Positions 25,558 to 34,116 of a stretch of DNA of 64,000 nt are shown one piece after another. The notes under the pieces were generated by a model that was not told the origin of the DNA, made no database searches, and was given only the letters and a program-made list of their open reading frames with translations. Position 1 is the first letter of the stretch. Every line of letters begins with the position of its first letter. This DNA comes from Kutzneria kofuensis (GTDB lineage: Bacteria; Actinomycetota; Actinomycetes; Mycobacteriales; Pseudonocardiaceae). Location: assembly GCF_014203355.1 (NCBI RefSeq), contig NZ_JACHIR010000001.1, positions 6,574,038-6,638,037 of the forward strand, written 5' to 3'. A program made the position numbers and the translations under genes.

Positions 25558-28293
25558 CTAGTCGAGCTCGGCGAGCTGGTCCCGCATGCGTTCGACGTCG
25601 GCCTCGCGGCGCTGTTCGTGGTACTGCGCCAGCGCGTGTTCCCAGGCCCGCCGGGCCGCCGGTCGGTCGCCGAGCCCGAGCAGCGCGCGGCCCAGCCGGT
25701 CGTGCAGTCCGGCGATGACGGTGAAGTTGCCCAGTTCGCGGTACATCTCGATGGACCGTCGGAAGTGGTCGACGGCGTCGGCGTGCCGGCCGCCGCGCTC
25801 GGCGATGAGCCCGAGCGAGTCGAGGGTGTCGGCCTCGCCGGCACGGTCGTCGAGCTCGCGGAACACCTCCAGCGCCTGCCGGGCCTCCTCGTGGGCGACG
25901 TCGAGCTTGCCCAGCCGCGCCAGGTACCAGGACACGAGGTTCCGCATCTCGCCCTCCCAGAGCCGGTGGCCGATCCGCAGCGCCAGGTCCAGCGCCTTGG
26001 TGGCGTGATCGAGGGACGCGAGGTCGTCGCTGCGCCGCTCCAGCACCAACGCCATGGCCTGATGGGTACGGGAAAGCTGGCCGAGATCGCCGGCCTGCTC
26101 GAACACGGCGAGGGCCCGGTTGAGCTCGTCGATGGCCTCGGGCAGCTGGTGCAGCCGCGAGTGGGCGCGGCCGAGCTGCCGGTGCGCGACCCCTTGCACG
26201 CCCAGGCCCAGGTGTTCGGCGGCGGCCGCGCCGGCCTGCCACAGCGCGAGGTTGTCGTGGTGGCGGCCGCGCCGGTAGTAGTAGATGACCTGCCCCTCGG
26301 CCAGCCAGAACGCCGCCAGGTGCCACCCGTGCTCCAGGGCGATGCGCTGCGCGGCGAGCAGGCAGCGCCGTTCCTCGTCGAACCACGCCATGGGATCGCT
26401 CGGCGCGAGCGGTTGGCAGCCGGGCGGGATGGGCTCGTCCGCGTCGGTGACGGGGAAGCTGGGATCCAACACACGGTTGCCGGCCTGCGCGCTGCGCGCG
26501 TAGAAGACGACGACGCGGCGCAGCGCCGCCTCCGGGTCCTCGGCCCGGTTGGCCGCGTACAACCGAACCAGGTCGTGCATCCGCCACCGGCCGGGGCTGT
26601 CCTGCGACACGAGGCTGCGCTGTTCGAGGTCCCGCAGCGCCTGCGCGGTCCGGCCGGCGGGCAGGCCGGCGAGCGAGGCGGCGGCGTGCAGGTCGATGTC
26701 GTCGCCGGGAACCAGGCCGAGCAGCGTGAACACCCGCGCCTGGTCGGCGGTCAGGGTGTCGAAGGAACAGGACAGCATGGCGGTGACGCCGGAGCCGGGG
26801 TCGTCCTCGTCCAGCACGCCGAGCCGGGTGGAGGCGTCGCGAAGCTCGTCGGCCAGCACGGCGAGCGGCTGACCCGGCCTGATCTGCGCGCGGCCGGCGG
26901 CGATGCTCAGCGCCAGCGGAAAACCGCCGCACAGAGCCAGGATCTCGGCGACGGCGTCGGGTTCGGCGGCCAGTCGACGGACGCCGACCCGGTTGTCGAG
27001 CAGCGCTCGCGCCTCCGAGTCGTCTAGGATGCCGGCGATCAGCGGGCGGGCGCCGTGCTTGGTGACGAGACCGGCGAGGCGGTTCCGGCTCGTCACGATC
27101 ACCGCGCAGCCGGGGCTGCCCGGCAGCAGCGGCTCGACCTGCGCCACGTCGGCGGCGTTGTCCAGCACGACCAGCAGGCGGCGGCCGGCGACCCGGCTGC
27201 GGTACAGCGCGGCCTGCGCATCCGGATCGGCCGGCACGCTCCGCGGCTCGACGCCCAGCGCGCCGAGGAAGCCCCGCACCGCGGTCGACGGGGTCACCGG
27301 AGGCGCGGACGGGTCGAATCCGCGCAGGTTGACGTGCAGCTGGCCGTCGGGAAAGTCCTCGATACGCAGATGCGCCCAGCGCAGCGCCAACGCGGTTTTG
27401 CCGATGCCGCCATTGCCGACGATCACCGCGATCGGCACGCCGCCGGTGTCGGCGAGCGCCTCGCTCAGCGCCGCCAGTTCGTCGGCGCGGCCGGCGAACC
27501 CGGTCGGCGGCGCGGGCAGCTGCCTCGGCACGACCTGGTCCGCCGGCCGCGCCGGCACGGCGAGCACCGGGTTGGCGGTGAGGATCCGCTGGTGCAGCTG
27601 CCGCAGCTCGACGCCGGGATCCGCGCCGAGCTCGGTGGCGAGCCGTCCTCGCACCGCCTCGTAATGCGCGAGTGCCTCGGCTTGCCGGCCGGTGCGGTAC
27701 AGGGCGAGCATCAGCTGGCCGGCCGCCCGCTCGTCCAGCGGATGCGCCGCCGCCCGCTCCACCAGCTCCGGCACCAGAACCCCGTGCCGGCCGAGCTGCA
27801 GCCGCAGGTCGGTGACGTCCAGCTCGGCGGCGAACAGCTGCCGGTCCAGGAGCTCACGGGTCGCGACGGCCCACGGTGAGTCCAGCCCGGCCAGCGCCTC
27901 GCCCCGCCACAGCTGCAACGCCTGCTCGAACAGCTCGACCGCCCGCTCCGGCGCGGACGTTGTCCGGGCCCGGTCGACCAGGTGCTCGAACAGGCGCACG
28001 TCCACCGTCAATGGGTCGTCCACCAGCAGCGCGTAGCCGCCGGACCGGCGCACGATGGCGAGCCCGGGCAGGGCGTTGCGGAGCCGGGTGAGGTAGCTCT
28101 GCAGCGTGCCGGTGGCCCGCTGCGGCGACTGCTCGCCCCACACCCGGTCGACCAGTTCGTCGACCGGGACGACGGCGTTGACGTCGATCGCCAGCGCGGC
28201 GAACACGTGCTGCTGGCGGGTGTGCCCGAGCGCCGCCGGGCGGCCGTCGAGCTCCACCTCGACGCCGCCCAGCATGCGGATCCCGACCGTCAC
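25558..28293 (-). CDS. AfsR/SARP-type regulator: winged helix-BTAD-NB-ARC-TPR (second copy)
   Basis: A 911-residue full-length paralogue of the gene at 22670-25423 with the same architecture: winged helix (MTVGIRMLGGVEVELDGRPA, RQQHVFAALAIDVNAVVPVD), BTAD (LWRGEALAGLDSPWAVATRE), NB-ARC with Walker A GNGGIGKTALALRWA and LLVVLDNAADVAQVEPLLPG, then TPR-like repeats. GTG start with AGGGGG 5 nt upstream. The two genes are in tandem on the same strand with their own terminators and a shared upstream element, so this looks like an old tandem duplication with common input. The epoxide hydrolase upstream has its own terminator and is probably a separate unit. Confidence 0.93.
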   Translation of the reverse strand: MTVGIRMLGGVEVELDGRPAALGHTRQQHVFAALAIDVNAVVPVDELVDRVWGEQSPQRATGTLQSYLTRLRNALPGLAIVRRSGGYALLVDDPLTVDVRLFEHLVDRARTTSAPERAVELFEQALQLWRGEALAGLDSPWAVATRELLDRQLFAAELDVTDLRLQLGRHGVLVPELVERAAAHPLDERAAGQLMLALYRTGRQAEALAHYEAVRGRLATELGADPGVELRQLHQRILTANPVLAVPARPADQVVPRQLPAPPTGFAGRADELAALSEALADTGGVPIAVIVGNGGIGKTALALRWAHLRIEDFPDGQLHVNLRGFDPSAPPVTPSTAVRGFLGALGVEPRSVPADPDAQAALYRSRVAGRRLLVVLDNAADVAQVEPLLPGSPGCAVIVTSRNRLAGLVTKHGARPLIAGILDDSEARALLDNRVGVRRLAAEPDAVAEILALCGGFPLALSIAAGRAQIRPGQPLAVLADELRDASTRLGVLDEDDPGSGVTAMLSCSFDTLTADQARVFTLLGLVPGDDIDLHAAASLAGLPAGRTAQALRDLEQRSLVSQDSPGRWRMHDLVRLYAANRAEDPEAALRRVVVFYARSAQAGNRVLDPSFPVTDADEPIPPGCQPLAPSDPMAWFDEERRCLLAAQRIALEHGWHLAAFWLAEGQVIYYYRRGRHHDNLALWQAGAAAAEHLGLGVQGVAHRQLGRAHSRLHQLPEAIDELNRALAVFEQAGDLGQLSRTHQAMALVLERRSDDLASLDHATKALDLALRIGHRLWEGEMRNLVSWYLARLGKLDVAHEEARQALEVFRELDDRAGEADTLDSLGLIAERGGRHADAVDHFRRSIEMYRELGNFTVIAGLHDRLGRALLGLGDRPAARRAWEHALAQYHEQRREADVERMRDQLAELD

Positions 28294-28306
28294 CGCATCC
28301 CCCTGA

Positions 28307-28330
28307 CCTGCGGATTCAAGCGGGTTGCAA
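28307..28330. promoter_or_regulatory. Element shared by both SARP promoters, copy 2
   Basis: CCTGCGGATTCAAGCGG followed by GTTGCAA starts 14 nt upstream of the second SARP start. It differs from copy 1 (25446-25469) at only two positions, while the surrounding sequence is unrelated. It is a candidate binding site for one or both SARP proteins. Confidence 0.7.
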
Positions 28331-28371
28331 CTTTTCCCGCCACCTCGTCCGGCAGACTAGCCGACAGCCGG

Positions 28372-28410
28372 CCGCCGTTCCTGGCGCGGAGGGGTCGCCA
28401 GGACCGGCGG
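28372..28410 (-). terminator. Stem-loop terminator after the epoxide hydrolase gene
   Basis: CCGCCGTTCCTGGCG (28372-28386) and CGCCAGGACCGGCGG (28396-28410) form a 15-bp stem with one mismatch and a 9-nt loop, directly abutting the stop at 28411. Confidence 0.75.
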
Positions 28411-29556
28411 TCAGCCGCGCAGCGGCCGGAAGAACGCGCGGATGTCCTCGACCAGCGCTTCCGGCTGCTCCATGGCGGCGAAGTGGCCGCCGCGCTCGAA
28501 CTCGGTGAACCGCTGCAGGTTGTACGCCCGCGCCACCCACTCCCGCGGCGGCCGGGAGATCTCCTTGGGGAAGCTGGCGAAGCCGGTCGGCGTGTCGATG
28601 TAGCCGGGGGTGAACATCGGCGTCGCCTGGTCGCGCCACGCCTCGTAGTAGAGCCGGGTGGAGGTGGCGATCGAGTTGGTCAGCCAGTAGATGCTGATGT
28701 TGGTGAGCAGATCGTCCTTGCTGAACACCGACTCCACGTCGCCGTCGCAGTCGCTCCAGCTGCGGAACTTCTCGACGATCCAGGCGGCCAGCCCGGCCGG
28801 CGAGTCGGACAGGCCCGCGCCGAGGGTGGCCGGCTTGGTGCTCTGGATCGCGGTGTAGCCGCCCTCGCTGCTGCGCCACGCCGCCTGGCCATCGACGTAG
28901 GCTTGCTCGGCGTCGGTGAGCGCGGCGGAGTGCTCCCCGATCACGGGCCGAGCGGCCATCATGTTCACGTGGATGCCGGCGAGCCGGTCGCCGTGGTCCC
29001 GGCCGAGGCAGGTAGTGATCACCGCGCCCCAGTCGCCGCCCTGCGCCGCGTAGCGCTCGTAGCCGAGCACGTCGGTCATCAGCTCGTGGAACCGGTGCGC
29101 GATCTCGGGCGGGGAGATGCCGGGCGTGCCGGGGTGTTCGGAGAAGCCGTAGCCGGGCAGGCTGGGCGCGACCACGTGGAACGCGTCGGCCGGGTCGCCG
29201 CCGTGCGCGGCCGGGTCGGTCAGCGGACCGATGATCTTGCTGACCTCCCAGAACGAGCCCGGCCAGCCGTGGCTGAACAACAGGGGTAACGGCTTCGGGC
29301 CTTTCCCCTCGACGTGCACGAAGTGCAGCTCGGCATCCCGCACGGTGGCGGTGAACTGCGCCATCTCGTTCAGCTTGGCCTCGGCCGCCGACCAGTCGAA
29401 CTTGGTCCGCCAGTGCTCGACCAGCTCCGCCAGGTAGCCCGGCGGCGTCCCGTGCGTCCAGTCCGGCGACAGCGCGGGCGCGAATCTGGTGCGTGCCAGC
29501 CGTTCGCGCAGGTCGTCCAGGTCACGAGTGGGGACCGAAATTCGAAACGGCTTCAC
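28411..29556 (-). CDS. Epoxide hydrolase (alpha/beta hydrolase with EHN domain)
   Basis: A 381-residue enzyme. The N-terminal EHN domain starts VKPFRISVPTRDLDDLRERL, followed by the oxyanion-hole motif SHGWPGSFWE (HGWPG 96-100), PSLPGYGFSEHPG and the nucleophile Asp175 in GGDWGAVI. The cap region has IYWLTNSIATSTRLYYE with candidate Tyr residues, and the C-terminal catalytic His is in GGHFAAMEQPE. It opens epoxides to diols; juvenile-hormone and microsomal epoxide hydrolases share this build. GTG 29556 has GGAGG upstream. Divergent from the DUF1015 gene. The substrate is unknown, though P450 genes elsewhere in the window could make epoxides. Confidence 0.93.
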   Translation of the reverse strand: MKPFRISVPTRDLDDLRERLARTRFAPALSPDWTHGTPPGYLAELVEHWRTKFDWSAAEAKLNEMAQFTATVRDAELHFVHVEGKGPKPLPLLFSHGWPGSFWEVSKIIGPLTDPAAHGGDPADAFHVVAPSLPGYGFSEHPGTPGISPPEIAHRFHELMTDVLGYERYAAQGGDWGAVITTCLGRDHGDRLAGIHVNMMAARPVIGEHSAALTDAEQAYVDGQAAWRSSEGGYTAIQSTKPATLGAGLSDSPAGLAAWIVEKFRSWSDCDGDVESVFSKDDLLTNISIYWLTNSIATSTRLYYEAWRDQATPMFTPGYIDTPTGFASFPKEISRPPREWVARAYNLQRFTEFERGGHFAAMEQPEALVEDIRAFFRPLRG

Positions 29557-29602
29557 GCCCTCGCCTCCAGTGATCGCTCGGCCACGGGTCATCATGGTGG
29601 TC

Positions 29603-30748
29603 ATGAACGGCTGGGTGCGTCCAGTGAGAACGGCCTGGGTCGTCCGGGACCTCGTGCCGGGCCCGGACGTGGACGAGTTCGCCGAGCCCGACCAGGTGAC
29701 CGCCGCGCTGACGGCCCCCGGGGCGGCGACCGGCACGCTGCTGGCCGTGCAGCACCCGCACCGCACGCCGGCGGCGCGGGCCCGCGGACTGAGCCTCACC
29801 GACGCGTTGCCGATCGCCCGGGAGGCGCTGGATCACTTGCGCGCCAACCACTATCGCGAGATCCACGACGTCGTCGCGCCGTACCGGGTGGACGGCCCGG
29901 ACGGTTCCGCGCACGGCGTGCTGTGCCTGGTCGATCCGGCCGAGGTGGGACGAATCCGGCACACCGAGGAGGTGTTCCCGGACGTCGTCGCGGAACGCTC
30001 GGCGGTGCTGTCCGGGCTGGGCTGCGCCACCAGCGCCGCCATGCTCGTGCCCGTGTCCGGCGGCGCCGTCCTGACGTCGCTGCTGGCGGACGTGTGCGAG
30101 GAGTTGGCGGATCCGGCGGTGTCCGTTGTGGACTCCGCCGGGCATCGGCACCGGATGTGGTTGCTGGAGAAGGGCTCCCGGCAGGCGGAGTTGCTGGAGC
30201 TGCTCCAGGAGCAGTCGCTGCTCGTCGCGGACGGCAATCACCGGGTGGCGGCGGCGACCGGGTCCTCGCTGCTGGCGTTGATCACCGGCGGGCCGTCGCT
30301 GCGTATCGGCGCGATCCACCGGGTGCTCACCGGCACCGGCCTGGACGCCGACACGGTGTACCGGAGGTGGCGGGAGATCGGCCTCACGGTCACGCGTGGG
30401 GGCGACGCCGAGCCGCCGAGCCGGCCCGGGGTGGTGGTCGCGCTCGTCGACGGCGAGGTGCTGCGGGTCGTGCTGCCCGACATGGGCGCGGAGACGCCGC
30501 AGATCGACCACGGCGTGGTCGAGCAGGTGCTCGTCAAGCAGGCGCTGGGCATCGATCCCGATGGTCCCTCGCTTCGCACGCTGCCCGCGGGACGGCCGGT
30601 GCCCGCAGGTGCGGACGTCTTGCTGCAGCTGGCCCCGGTGCCGTTCACGGATGTGCTCGCCGTGCACGCCGAGGGCCGGCGGATGCCCCGAAAGGCCACG
30701 TATTTCACGCCGAAACCCCGCAGCGGGCTGCTGCTCGCCGCGCTGTGA
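29603..30748 (+). CDS. DUF1015-family protein (SerK-like)
   Basis: A 381-residue protein with DUF1015 hallmarks: HYREIHDVVAPYRVDG, SLLVADGNHRVAAA and the C-terminal KATYFTPKPRSGLLLAAL. An archaeal member (SerK) is an ADP-dependent serine kinase; bacterial members are mostly uncharacterised, so a kinase role is possible but unproven. Two starts are possible (29594 or 29603). It lies 25 nt upstream of the aroH gene, which nevertheless appears to have its own -10 box. The family often neighbours amino-acid genes. Confidence 0.82.
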   Translation: MNGWVRPVRTAWVVRDLVPGPDVDEFAEPDQVTAALTAPGAATGTLLAVQHPHRTPAARARGLSLTDALPIAREALDHLRANHYREIHDVVAPYRVDGPDGSAHGVLCLVDPAEVGRIRHTEEVFPDVVAERSAVLSGLGCATSAAMLVPVSGGAVLTSLLADVCEELADPAVSVVDSAGHRHRMWLLEKGSRQAELLELLQEQSLLVADGNHRVAAATGSSLLALITGGPSLRIGAIHRVLTGTGLDADTVYRRWREIGLTVTRGGDAEPPSRPGVVVALVDGEVLRVVLPDMGAETPQIDHGVVEQVLVKQALGIDPDGPSLRTLPAGRPVPAGADVLLQLAPVPFTDVLAVHAEGRRMPRKATYFTPKPRSGLLLAAL

Positions 30749-30761
30749 CCGGGACGTCGGT

Positions 30762-30767
30762 TAGGGT
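30762..30767 (+). promoter_or_regulatory. -10 box of the leaderless aroH transcript
   Basis: TAGGGT ends six nt before the aroH ATG at 30774 and there is no Shine-Dalgarno sequence at the usual distance beyond GGGG, so leaderless initiation is likely. Confidence 0.5.
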
Positions 30768-30773
30768 CGGGGC

Positions 30774-31136
30774 ATGGCAGTGCGGGCAGTGCGGGGCGCG
30801 ACGCAGATCGACGCCGACGAGAGGGAACAGGTGCTCGAGGCGACCGCGGAGCTGGTCGACGAGGTGCTCAAGCGGAACGGGCTGGTGCCCGACGACCTGA
30901 TCAGCGTCGTGCTCACCGCGACCCCGGACATCAAGTGCGAGTTCCCGGCGTACGCGGCGCGGATGGCCGGGCTGGCCGACGTGCCGCTGCTGTCGGCGAC
31001 CGAGATCGACGTGACCGGGGCCATGCCGCGGGTCATCCGGCTGCTCGCCCACGTGGAGACCGATCTCACCCGCGCCGAGATCAAGCACGCCTACCTCCGG
31101 GGCGCGGCCGCCCTCCGCACCGACCTCCCGCACTGA
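30774..31136 (+). CDS. aroH: Chorismate mutase, AroH type
   Basis: A 120-residue monofunctional chorismate mutase of the trimeric Bacillus subtilis AroH fold, converting chorismate to prephenate. The active-site residues known from B. subtilis have counterparts: Arg7 (AVRGAT), Glu77 (SATEIDV), Arg89 (PRVIRLL), Tyr107 (KHAYLRGA) and Arg115. This fold is less common than the AroQ type. No prephenate dehydrogenase or dehydratase lies next to it in the window. A hairpin follows at 31148-31190. Confidence 0.95.
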   Translation: MAVRAVRGATQIDADEREQVLEATAELVDEVLKRNGLVPDDLISVVLTATPDIKCEFPAYAARMAGLADVPLLSATEIDVTGAMPRVIRLLAHVETDLTRAEIKHAYLRGAAALRTDLPH

Positions 31137-31147
31137 GCCGAAGCTGT

Positions 31148-31190
31148 GAACGGACCTTTCCCAAACTCCGAGTAGAGGAACGGTCCGTTC
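31148..31190 (+). terminator. Hairpin after aroH
   Basis: GAACGGACCTTTCC (31148-31161) pairs with GGAACGGTCCGTTC (31177-31190), 13 of 14 positions, 15-nt loop. The right arm is part of a 15-nt near-perfect palindrome GGAACGGTCCGTTCC (31177-31191) that could also be a protein-binding site for the cmk promoter. Confidence 0.6.
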
Positions 31191-31302
31191 CGAGCCTCGG
31201 GGAGCAGCCTCGGGGAACCCGACAGCTGTCCCTGATTCGTTGATCGGCCGGGGCACCAGGCAGAATGGTGCTGGACGGTCGGCGACTTCGGGAGGCGTTA
31301 CG

Positions 31303-32034
31303 GTGGAACGCGGCGAGCTGCGTGGTGTGGTGGCCCTGGACGGGCCCTCCGGCACCGGCAAGTCCACCGTCGCCCGCAGGCTCGCGACGCGGCTGGGCGC
31401 CCGCTACCTCGACACGGGCGCGATGTACCGGGCGGCGACGCTGGCGGTGCTGCGCGCGGGCGTCGACCCGACGGACACCGACCAGGTGCGGGACGTCGTC
31501 GCCGGCGCCGAGCTGAAGGTCACCACGGACCCGCAGGCGCAGGCCACGACGCTGGACGGTGACGACGTCAGCGCGGAGATCCGTGGCCAGGAGGTCACCA
31601 CCGCCGTGTCCCCGGTGTCGGCGGTGCCCGAGGTGCGGGCGCAGCTGGTCGCCCAGCAGCGGTCGATCATCGCAACCGCGCTGGCCGAGGCCGGCGGCAT
31701 CGTGGTCGAGGGCCGTGACATCGGCACCACGGTCGCGCCGGACGCCGGCCTGAAGGTGTATCTGACGGCGTCGGCGCAGGCCCGCGCCGAGCGCCGGAGC
31801 AGGCAGGACGCGGCCGCGGGCCGGCAGTCGACGGTGGACGCGACGCTGGCCGACGTGCGCCGCCGCGACACGTACGACTCGACCCGCGCGGTGTCCCCGG
31901 CCAAGGCCGCGGACGACGCCGTCGAGCTGGACACCACGCACCTGGACCTGCAGGGCGTGCTCGCGGAGCTGCTGGCGATGGTCGAGGACCGCGGCCTGCT
32001 CGCGGTCCCGACCGGGAGCGCACGTGAGCACTGA
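31303..32034 (+). CDS. cmk: Cytidylate kinase
   Basis: A 243-residue kinase phosphorylating CMP/dCMP. P-loop GPSGTGKSTVARRLA near the N-terminus, then YLDTGAMYRAATLAVL and GIVVEGRDIGTTVAPDAGLK, and the LID-region RRDTYDSTRAVSPAKAADDA. GTG 31303 has GGAGG 7 nt upstream. It overlaps the acyltransferase by 11 nt, which in turn overlaps der by 4 nt; cmk-(plsC)-der is a widespread actinobacterial order (Rv1712-Rv1713). Confidence 0.97.
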   Translation: MERGELRGVVALDGPSGTGKSTVARRLATRLGARYLDTGAMYRAATLAVLRAGVDPTDTDQVRDVVAGAELKVTTDPQAQATTLDGDDVSAEIRGQEVTTAVSPVSAVPEVRAQLVAQQRSIIATALAEAGGIVVEGRDIGTTVAPDAGLKVYLTASAQARAERRSRQDAAAGRQSTVDATLADVRRRDTYDSTRAVSPAKAADDAVELDTTHLDLQGVLAELLAMVEDRGLLAVPTGSAREH

Positions 32035-32701
32035 CCTTCCCGACGGTTCGCTGCCCTGGCTGCACGAGTTCGCCCGCTGGCTGGGCACCTTCATCTTCGT
32101 GCCGTTCTACCGGCTGCGGGCGCACGGCCTGGAGAACGTGCCGCGGACCGGCCCGGTGCTGATGATCGCCAACCACAGCACGATGGTGGACGGCCCGGTG
32201 CTGTTCGCGGTGTCCCCGCGGCGGCCGGTCTTCCTGATCAAGCGGGAGATGTTCAAGGGCCCGCTGGGCTTCCTGCTGCCGCGCATCGGCCAGATCGCGA
32301 TCAGCCGCGGCGAGCCGGACCGGGCGCCGCTGATGACGGCGGTGCGGGTGCTCAAGGCCGGCGGCATGGTCGGCATCTTCCCCGAGGGCACGCGCGGCGC
32401 CGGCGACGTCGACGCGGCGCACAACGGCGCCGCCTGGCTGGCCCGCACGTCCGGCGCGGTGGTGCTGCCGGTGGCCTGCCGCGGCACGCTGCGCCCGGCC
32501 GGCGTGACCAGGCGCCGCTTCCGCCCGCGCGTGGACGTGCTGGTGGGCAAGCCGTTCGAACTTCCGGCCGACAAGGGCCGTGCCGCGCTGACCGCCGCCA
32601 CCGAGCGGGTCCGGGTCGAGCTGGCCGACCTCGTCGCCGAACTGGATCGCCTGCGGGCAGGTCGCCCGCCGGCGAGCACAAGCAAGGAGCACGAGGCGTG
32701 A
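32024..32701 (+). CDS. PlsC-type lysophospholipid/1-acylglycerol-3-phosphate acyltransferase
   Basis: A 225-residue membrane-associated acyltransferase with the HX4D motif NHSTMVDG and motif [10 protein letters not shown], plus an N-terminal hydrophobic [16 protein letters not shown]. Expected to acylate lysophosphatidate or a related lysolipid. GTG start inside the end of cmk; stop overlaps der. A PlsC gene between cmk and der is typical of many actinobacteria. Confidence 0.92.
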   Translation: MSTDLPDGSLPWLHEFARWLGTFIFVPFYRLRAHGLENVPRTGPVLMIANHSTMVDGPVLFAVSPRRPVFLIKREMFKGPLGFLLPRIGQIAISRGEPDRAPLMTAVRVLKAGGMVGIFPEGTRGAGDVDAAHNGAAWLARTSGAVVLPVACRGTLRPAGVTRRRFRPRVDVLVGKPFELPADKGRAALTAATERVRVELADLVAELDRLRAGRPPASTSKEHEA

Positions 32702-34113
32702 GTGAGTTGGACGGCACCTGGACCGACGAGGCCGAGTGGGCCCTCGTGGACGGGGGCGCTGAGCAGCGGGACTCGGACGACGGTGCGGTGCCGCAGCCGG
32801 TGCTCGCCGTCGTCGGTCGGCCGAACGTCGGCAAGTCGACGCTGGTGAACCGGATCCTGGGCCGTCGTGAGGCGGTCGTCCAGGACACGCCCGGCGTGAC
32901 GCGTGACCGTGTCGCCTACGACGCGCTGTGGAGCGGTCGGAAGTTCACCGTGGTGGACACCGGCGGTTGGGAGCCGGACGCCAGCGGCCTGCAAGCCTCC
33001 GTGGCCAAGCAGGCGGAGCTGGCTATGCAGACCGCGGACACCGTGCTGGTCGTGGTGGACGCCTCCGTCGGCGCGACCGCTACCGACGAGGCCGTGGCCA
33101 AGGTGCTGCGCCGGTCCAAGCGGCCGGTGCTGCTGGTCGCCAACAAGGTCGACGACGACCGGCTGCTCGGCGACGTGGCTTCGCTGTGGTCGCTGGGCCT
33201 CGGCGAGCCGCACCCGGTCAGCGGCCTGCACGGCCGCGGCTCCGGCGACCTGCTCGACGCCATCCTCGAGGCGCTGCCCGAAACCCCGCGTGACGACTAC
33301 GCGGAGCGCATCGGCGGCCCACGCCGCGTCGCCCTGGTCGGCAAGCCGAACGTGGGCAAGTCCAGCCTGCTCAACCGGCTGGTCGGCGAGCAGCGCGCGG
33401 TGGTCGACTCGGTCGCCGGCACCACCGTGGACCCGGTGGACTCGCTGGTCGAGCTGGACGACGAGGTGTGGCGCTTCGTCGACACCGCCGGCCTGCGCAA
33501 GCGGGTCAACTTCGCCAGCGGCACCGAGTACTACGCGTCGCTGCGCACCAAGGCCGCCATCGACGCGGCCGAGGTGGCGATCGTGCTGCTGGACGCCAGC
33601 GAGCCGATCGCCGAGCAGGACCTGCGGGTGCTGACCATGGTGGTGGAGGCCGGCAAGGCGCTGGTGCTGGCCATGAACAAGTGGGACCTGGTCGACGAGG
33701 ACCGCCGCTACCAGCTGGAGAAGGAGCTGGAGCGGGGCCTGGTCCGGGTGCCGTGGGCGCAGCGGATCAACGTCTCCGCGGCGACCGGCCGCTCGGTGCG
33801 CAAGCTGGCCCCGGCCCTGCGCACGGCGCTGACCTCGTGGGACTCCCGGATCCCGACCGGCACGCTGAACTCGTGGCTGTCCGACCTGATCGCGGCCACG
33901 CCGCCGCCGGTGCGCGGCGGCAAGCAGCCCAAGGTGCTGTTCGCTACGCAGGCGCAGACCCGGCCGCCGACGATCGTGCTGTTCACCACCGGCTTCCTGG
34001 AGGCCGGCTACCGCCGGTTCATCGAGCGCAAGCTGCGCGAGCAGTTCGGCTTCGTCGGCACACCGATCCAGATCTCGGTGCGGGTGCGAGAGCGCAAGCC
34101 CCGCAAGGGATAG
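32698..34113 (+). CDS. der: GTPase Der (EngA)
   Basis: A 471-residue protein with two tandem GTPase domains and a C-terminal KH-like domain, required for 50S ribosome assembly. First G1 [14 protein letters not shown] with TPGVTRDR and DTGGW; second G1 [14 protein letters not shown] with [17 protein letters not shown] and NKWD. The 35-residue acidic N-terminal extension is usual in actinobacteria. GTG start in a 4-nt overlap with the acyltransferase gene. The response regulator follows after 3 nt. Confidence 0.97.
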   Translation: MSELDGTWTDEAEWALVDGGAEQRDSDDGAVPQPVLAVVGRPNVGKSTLVNRILGRREAVVQDTPGVTRDRVAYDALWSGRKFTVVDTGGWEPDASGLQASVAKQAELAMQTADTVLVVVDASVGATATDEAVAKVLRRSKRPVLLVANKVDDDRLLGDVASLWSLGLGEPHPVSGLHGRGSGDLLDAILEALPETPRDDYAERIGGPRRVALVGKPNVGKSSLLNRLVGEQRAVVDSVAGTTVDPVDSLVELDDEVWRFVDTAGLRKRVNFASGTEYYASLRTKAAIDAAEVAIVLLDASEPIAEQDLRVLTMVVEAGKALVLAMNKWDLVDEDRRYQLEKELERGLVRVPWAQRINVSAATGRSVRKLAPALRTALTSWDSRIPTGTLNSWLSDLIAATPPPVRGGKQPKVLFATQAQTRPPTIVLFTTGFLEAGYRRFIERKLREQFGFVGTPIQISVRVRERKPRKG

Positions 34114-34116
34114 CGC

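Noticed and set aside
22670-26932. 1420-codon minus-strand frame appearing to fuse the two SARP genes
   Set aside because: The upstream part is an off-frame reading of the second SARP gene; the real first SARP starts at GTG 25423 with its own winged-helix domain.
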